Assembly: GCA_938001985.1 (NCBI GenBank)
Contig: CALLBE010000055.1
Span: forward strand, 1 to 7,503
Direction of reading: 5' to 3'
DNA: 7,503 bases
Origin: an uncultured Verrucomicrobiales bacterium
Lineage (GTDB): Bacteria > Verrucomicrobiota > Verrucomicrobiia > Verrucomicrobiales > Akkermansiaceae
Shown here one piece after another: positions 5,611-7,503 of the stretch. Below the pieces are notes generated by a model. That model had not been told where the DNA came from, ran no database searches, and saw only the letters and a list, made by a program, of their open reading frames with translations. The first letter of the stretch is position 1. Every line of letters begins with the position of its first letter. A program made the position numbers and the translations under genes.

Positions 5611-5681
5611 TAGTCCTACTAGGATTCGAACCTAGACTGAGGGAATCAAAATCCCGAGTGCTACCATTACACTATAGGACT
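5611..5681 (-). tRNA. tRNA-Gln (anticodon UUG)
   Basis: The minus strand folds into a full cloverleaf of 71 bases. The acceptor stem AGTCCTA/TAGGACT is fully paired and the D arm is GTGT/GCAC with loop AATGGTA. The anticodon loop TTTTGAT has anticodon TTG at plus positions 5649-5647. The variable loop has four bases, and the T arm is CTAGG-TTCGAAT-CCTAG. The run GGGATTTTGATTCCC is the usual look of bacterial tRNA-Gln. The top pair of the anticodon stem is a C27-T43 mismatch. The discriminator is A73. CCA is not encoded (TTT follows), so a CCA-adding enzyme is needed. The first pair is A1-U72, whereas E. coli tRNA-Gln has U1-A72. Confidence 0.95.
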
Positions 5682-5698
5682 GTAACTAGCGGGGTGAG

Positions 5699-5727
5699 AC
5701 TTTAAGTTCAAAAAAAAAAGATGGCAA
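5699..5727 (-). promoter_or_regulatory. Likely promoter of tRNA-Gln
   Basis: On the minus strand, -35 TTGCCA (5727-5722) and -10 TAAAGT (5704-5699) are separated by exactly 17 bp. Transcription would begin around 5692, about ten bases before the tRNA. The stretch between the -10 box and the start is C/G-rich (CTCACCCCGC), as in stringently controlled stable-RNA promoters. The spacer contains a run of ten T, which is prone to slippage. Confidence 0.5.
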
Positions 5728-5765
5728 GAAAAATTATATCTAGATTCATAAAAAAAGCATGATTG

Positions 5766-5771
5766 TATAAT
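5766..5771 (+). promoter_or_regulatory. -10 box TATAAT directly before yceD
   Basis: A perfect TATAAT ends four bases before the yceD ATG (5776). There is no Shine-Dalgarno sequence and no good -35 hexamer at 17 bp. If it is the real promoter, the transcript begins at or just after the start codon. Otherwise the true promoter is farther upstream, for example near TTATAT (5734-5739), in the 94-bp region shared with the divergent tRNA. Confidence 0.4.
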
Positions 5772-5775
5772 ATAC

Positions 5776-6297
5776 ATGAATATTTTGAATAAAATCTTAA
5801 TCTACCCCAGTGAGTTGGCTCAAGGTGAGCAACGATTGAAGGGCGAACTCAGCCAGTCCGTCTTTGATCTCAAGTCCTATGATTTAAAGCCGGTGACGGA
5901 CGTGAGCTTTGATTTGAGAGTGAATCAGTTTGATCAGGAGGTATTGACTCAAGGGGAAGTGTCTGTGGTTTTTCAGTCAGATTGCTCTCGCTGCTTGAAG
6001 CCTTTAGAGAAAGAATATCACTTGGAGGGCTTGGCTTTTTCTATGGAAGTAGACGAGGAAGATGAGTGCTATGATTTAACGGAAGAGCTCAGAGAAGAGA
6101 TCTTAATTCGGGTGCCTCAGTATTTTTCTTGTGCCCAAATTTCGGCTGAAGGGGCTTGTGAGATAAATTACCCACAAAAAAGTATAGACAACCCCTCTTC
6201 GGATAGTGTACAAAACTCTCCCTCTTCAAATCAAGATGATCGTTGGTCAGGACTTGACGCTTGGGGAGGATCCGATGAAGGTCGGGATAATCAGTAG
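5776..6297 (+). CDS. yceD: DUF177/YceD family protein
   Basis: A 173-residue YceD-family protein. Members are linked to large-subunit rRNA or ribosome accumulation and almost always precede rpmF, as here. The family's cysteine pair is CSRCLKPLE (70-78). A second cysteine area, [12 protein letters not shown] (117-128), corresponds to the family's C-terminal zinc-like motif, and [15 protein letters not shown] (100-114) is the conserved acidic helix before it. The C-terminal tail is low-complexity (Ser, Asn, Asp) and ends with a [10 protein letters not shown] box resembling the usual DPRWxxL ending. It is longer than the plainest members because of this serine-rich linker (about 135-153). The N-terminus matches where family members begin, so ATG 5776 is kept despite lacking a Shine-Dalgarno sequence. 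The rpmF start codon is 11 bases after the stop, implying one transcript. Confidence 0.88.
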   Translation: MNILNKILIYPSELAQGEQRLKGELSQSVFDLKSYDLKPVTDVSFDLRVNQFDQEVLTQGEVSVVFQSDCSRCLKPLEKEYHLEGLAFSMEVDEEDECYDLTEELREEILIRVPQYFSCAQISAEGACEINYPQKSIDNPSSDSVQNSPSSNQDDRWSGLDAWGGSDEGRDNQ

Positions 6298-6308
6298 ATT
6301 TTAGAACC

Positions 6309-6488
6309 ATGGCAGCACCAAAAAGAAGAACATCAAAAATGAAATCACGCTCACGTCGTGGAGCAAATCGTTGGCGTAAACCTCTCCTTCAGACCTGTCC
6401 TGAGTGTGAAACACGTGTTCCTGGTCACATTGCTTGCCCATCATGTGGAACTTACCGTGATCGTCAGGTGATTGAGATCGTTGACTAA
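6309..6488 (+). CDS. rpmF: 50S ribosomal protein L32
   Basis: This is a 59-residue ribosomal protein beginning [18 protein letters not shown], the typical basic L32 N-terminus. A zinc ribbon follows, with Cys30-x-x-Cys33 and Cys43-x-x-Cys46, and the protein ends in [11 protein letters not shown]. All four zinc ligands are present, so this is the Cys-plus rather than the Cys-minus form used under zinc shortage. It begins 11 bases after yceD and has no Shine-Dalgarno sequence, so translation may be coupled to yceD. An intrinsic terminator follows 27 bases after the stop. The fatty-acid genes plsX and fabH, which follow rpmF in many bacteria, are not here. Confidence 0.97.
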   Translation: MAAPKRRTSKMKSRSRRGANRWRKPLLQTCPECETRVPGHIACPSCGTYRDRQVIEIVD

Positions 6489-6515
6489 TATCTCTGGATA
6501 TTTACTATTTTTCTA

Positions 6516-6545
6516 AAACTCAGACAGCAATGTCTGAGTTTTTTT
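6516..6545 (+). terminator. Intrinsic terminator of yceD-rpmF
   Basis: A perfect 11-bp stem AAACTCAGACA / TGTCTGAGTTT closes the tetraloop GCAA and runs into seven T (6539-6545). GCAA is a stable GNRA loop. The A run before the stem gives it some bidirectional character. It separates rpmF from the peptidase gene. Confidence 0.93.
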
Positions 6546-6609
6546 GTTTCTTGAGGCTTTTTTCTATTGTTAGTTAATAAATAAAGAAAAAACCCAACGC
6601 CGCTAAGGC

Positions 6610-6615
6610 TATATT
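6610..6615 (+). promoter_or_regulatory. -10-like TATATT before the peptidase gene
   Basis: TATATT ends five bases before ATG 6621, and a second match, TATAAT (6617-6622), overlaps the start codon itself. There is no Shine-Dalgarno sequence and no -35 at the right distance. The stretch is almost pure A/T, so the match carries little information, but a promoter must lie between the rpmF terminator and the gene. Confidence 0.3.
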
Positions 6616-6620
6616 ATATA

Positions 6621-7503
6621 ATGAAATTTTCCAAAGGTCTATATTTGCCATTAGTGGTGTGTTCTGTCTCGTTCGGGGCATTGAAGCAGGTTGAGAGCTT
6701 CACTGCAGAAAGTGAAGCGCATACGGTTAAGTTAAAAGTTCCCGTTTTCCCTGAGTCTCAAAAAGCGGTTGATGATTTGGTGTCATCAACCCTAGAGCAG
6801 GTTGCTAAGAATGGAGATGTTGTCGCAGCCCTGAAAGCCTCGGAGCTTAGTTTTGATTCTATTTTTGGAAAATTGGAGGCTAGTAATATTCGAATCAGTG
6901 ACGCTTACGGATTATTGGCGATAGTCGCGAATACCTCGACCAATGCCGAGCTTAGACAAGCGGCGGATCAGGGGATGAATACGCTCAGCAAGGAGTTGAT
7001 TCAGTTTTCTTACCGAGAAGATATTTATCAGGTGATTAAGGCGTATCAGGCTCTGACACCGACATTGGATTCAGCTAAGCAATTGGTATTAAAAGACACC
7101 TTGCTGGGCTATCAGCGATTGGGGATGCACTTGAGTGCCGCTAAAAAAGAGAGACTGAAGGCCTTAAAAGCTAAGCTCTCAGATGTTTCACAGGCTTTTG
7201 ATGAGGCGATTCGAGAGATGGATTCAAAAGGCTCTTTCACAGAGGCTGAACTTGAGGGAGTTCCAGAAGAGTTTTTAAAACAATTGAAGAAAAAAAACGG
7301 AGCTTATTTGGTTGATTTTACGAGGCCAAGTCACCGATCTGTTTTATTGAGTAATGCAAAAAATGAAGCGGTTCGTAAAAAAACTTACATCATGCGATCG
7401 GCTCCGGTGCTCTTGGAGAATGGGCCGCGTCTGACTGAGATGGCGCGCTTGAGAACTGAGTTGGCTACGCTTTTGGGATATTCAACTTGGGCTGATTTTA
7501 AGG
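6621..7503 (+). CDS. M3-family zinc metallopeptidase, N-terminal part (runs off the window)
   Basis: An open frame of 294 codons that continues past the window edge. The N-terminus has Lys2 and Lys5, then a hydrophobic stretch (LYLPLVVCSVSFGA, 7-20) that looks like an export signal. The Cys in it is not in a proper lipobox. The remainder is the helical N-terminal domain of oligopeptidases of the thimet/OpdA/Dcp type. It includes a stretch resembling the family's RLGMHLSAAKKERL (166-179), a helical region through EELxGVPEEFLKQL, and the conserved LRTELATLLGYSTWADF close to the edge. The catalytic HExxH would lie downstream and cannot be checked. Family members cut oligopeptides; a signal peptide would place this one in the periplasm or outside. 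It follows the rpmF terminator, so it is its own unit. The start is the first ATG, without a Shine-Dalgarno sequence. Confidence 0.85.
   Translation, partial: MKFSKGLYLPLVVCSVSFGALKQVESFTAESEAHTVKLKVPVFPESQKAVDDLVSSTLEQVAKNGDVVAALKASELSFDSIFGKLEASNIRISDAYGLLAIVANTSTNAELRQAADQGMNTLSKELIQFSYREDIYQVIKAYQALTPTLDSAKQLVLKDTLLGYQRLGMHLSAAKKERLKALKAKLSDVSQAFDEAIREMDSKGSFTEAELEGVPEEFLKQLKKKNGAYLVDFTRPSHRSVLLSNAKNEAVRKKTYIMRSAPVLLENGPRLTEMARLRTELATLLGYSTWADFK

Noticed and set aside
5759..5770. Three-codon upstream frame (ATG ATT GTA TAA) before yceD
   Set aside because: It overlaps the TATAAT box, so it is unlikely to be in the transcript, and it has no ribosome site.
6089..6310. Minus-strand frame opposite the end of yceD
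   Set aside because: It is antisense to the coding tail and spans the yceD-rpmF junction without promoter or ribosome site.
1..7503. CRISPR array, prophage, transposase or toxin-antitoxin module
   Set aside because: No regularly spaced repeats, transposase or integrase motifs, or paired small ORFs of that type were found on either strand.

Overview
The window comes from a Gram-negative-type bacterium of moderately low GC, judged by eye at about 40-45%. The evidence for this is a lipoprotein signal, an apparently exported M3 peptidase, E. coli-like tpx and yceD-rpmF genes, and a tRNA-Gln whose CCA end is not encoded. I cannot place the organism firmly. The low GC, the diverged housekeeping proteins and the frequent lack of Shine-Dalgarno sequences leave several phyla open. 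A marine PVC-group bacterium such as a lentisphaerote is only an impression.

Layout. Bases 1 to about 1300 are gene-poor, look more AT-rich and appear accessory. They hold one orphan lipoprotein gene, a possible 46-residue membrane peptide, a three-unit 11-bp tandem repeat, and two diverged copies of a roughly 115-bp intergenic repeat. One repeat copy precedes the lipoprotein gene and the other abuts the next operon. Bases 1299-2919 carry two membrane-transport genes in a row, a TRIC/UPF0126 channel and an MscS-type mechanosensitive channel. Bases 3004-4858 carry a chorismate-binding enzyme with the catalytic Lys and Glu of isochorismate synthases, followed closely by a phosphopantetheinyl transferase-like protein. 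Bases 4938-5450 are thiol peroxidase (tpx) with its own promoter-like -10 box.

Bases 5611-5681 on the minus strand encode tRNA-Gln(UUG). It is divergent from the yceD (DUF177)-rpmF pair at 5776-6488, which ends in a clear intrinsic terminator. From 6621 to the window edge runs the N-terminal part of an M3-family zinc metallopeptidase with a signal-like N-terminus.

How the genes relate. yceD-rpmF is a classical ribosome-linked pair. The isochorismate synthase and the PPTase-like gene are the most suggestive coupling: chorismate-derived aryl acids and carrier-protein activation meet in siderophore or NRPS pathways, although menaquinone synthesis is an equally simple role for the first gene. 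No undescribed system is proven here. The items most worth a second look are the repeat family with its promoter-like end, the atypical PPTase, the T10 tract inside the tRNA promoter spacer, and the -10 boxes lying directly against start codons.
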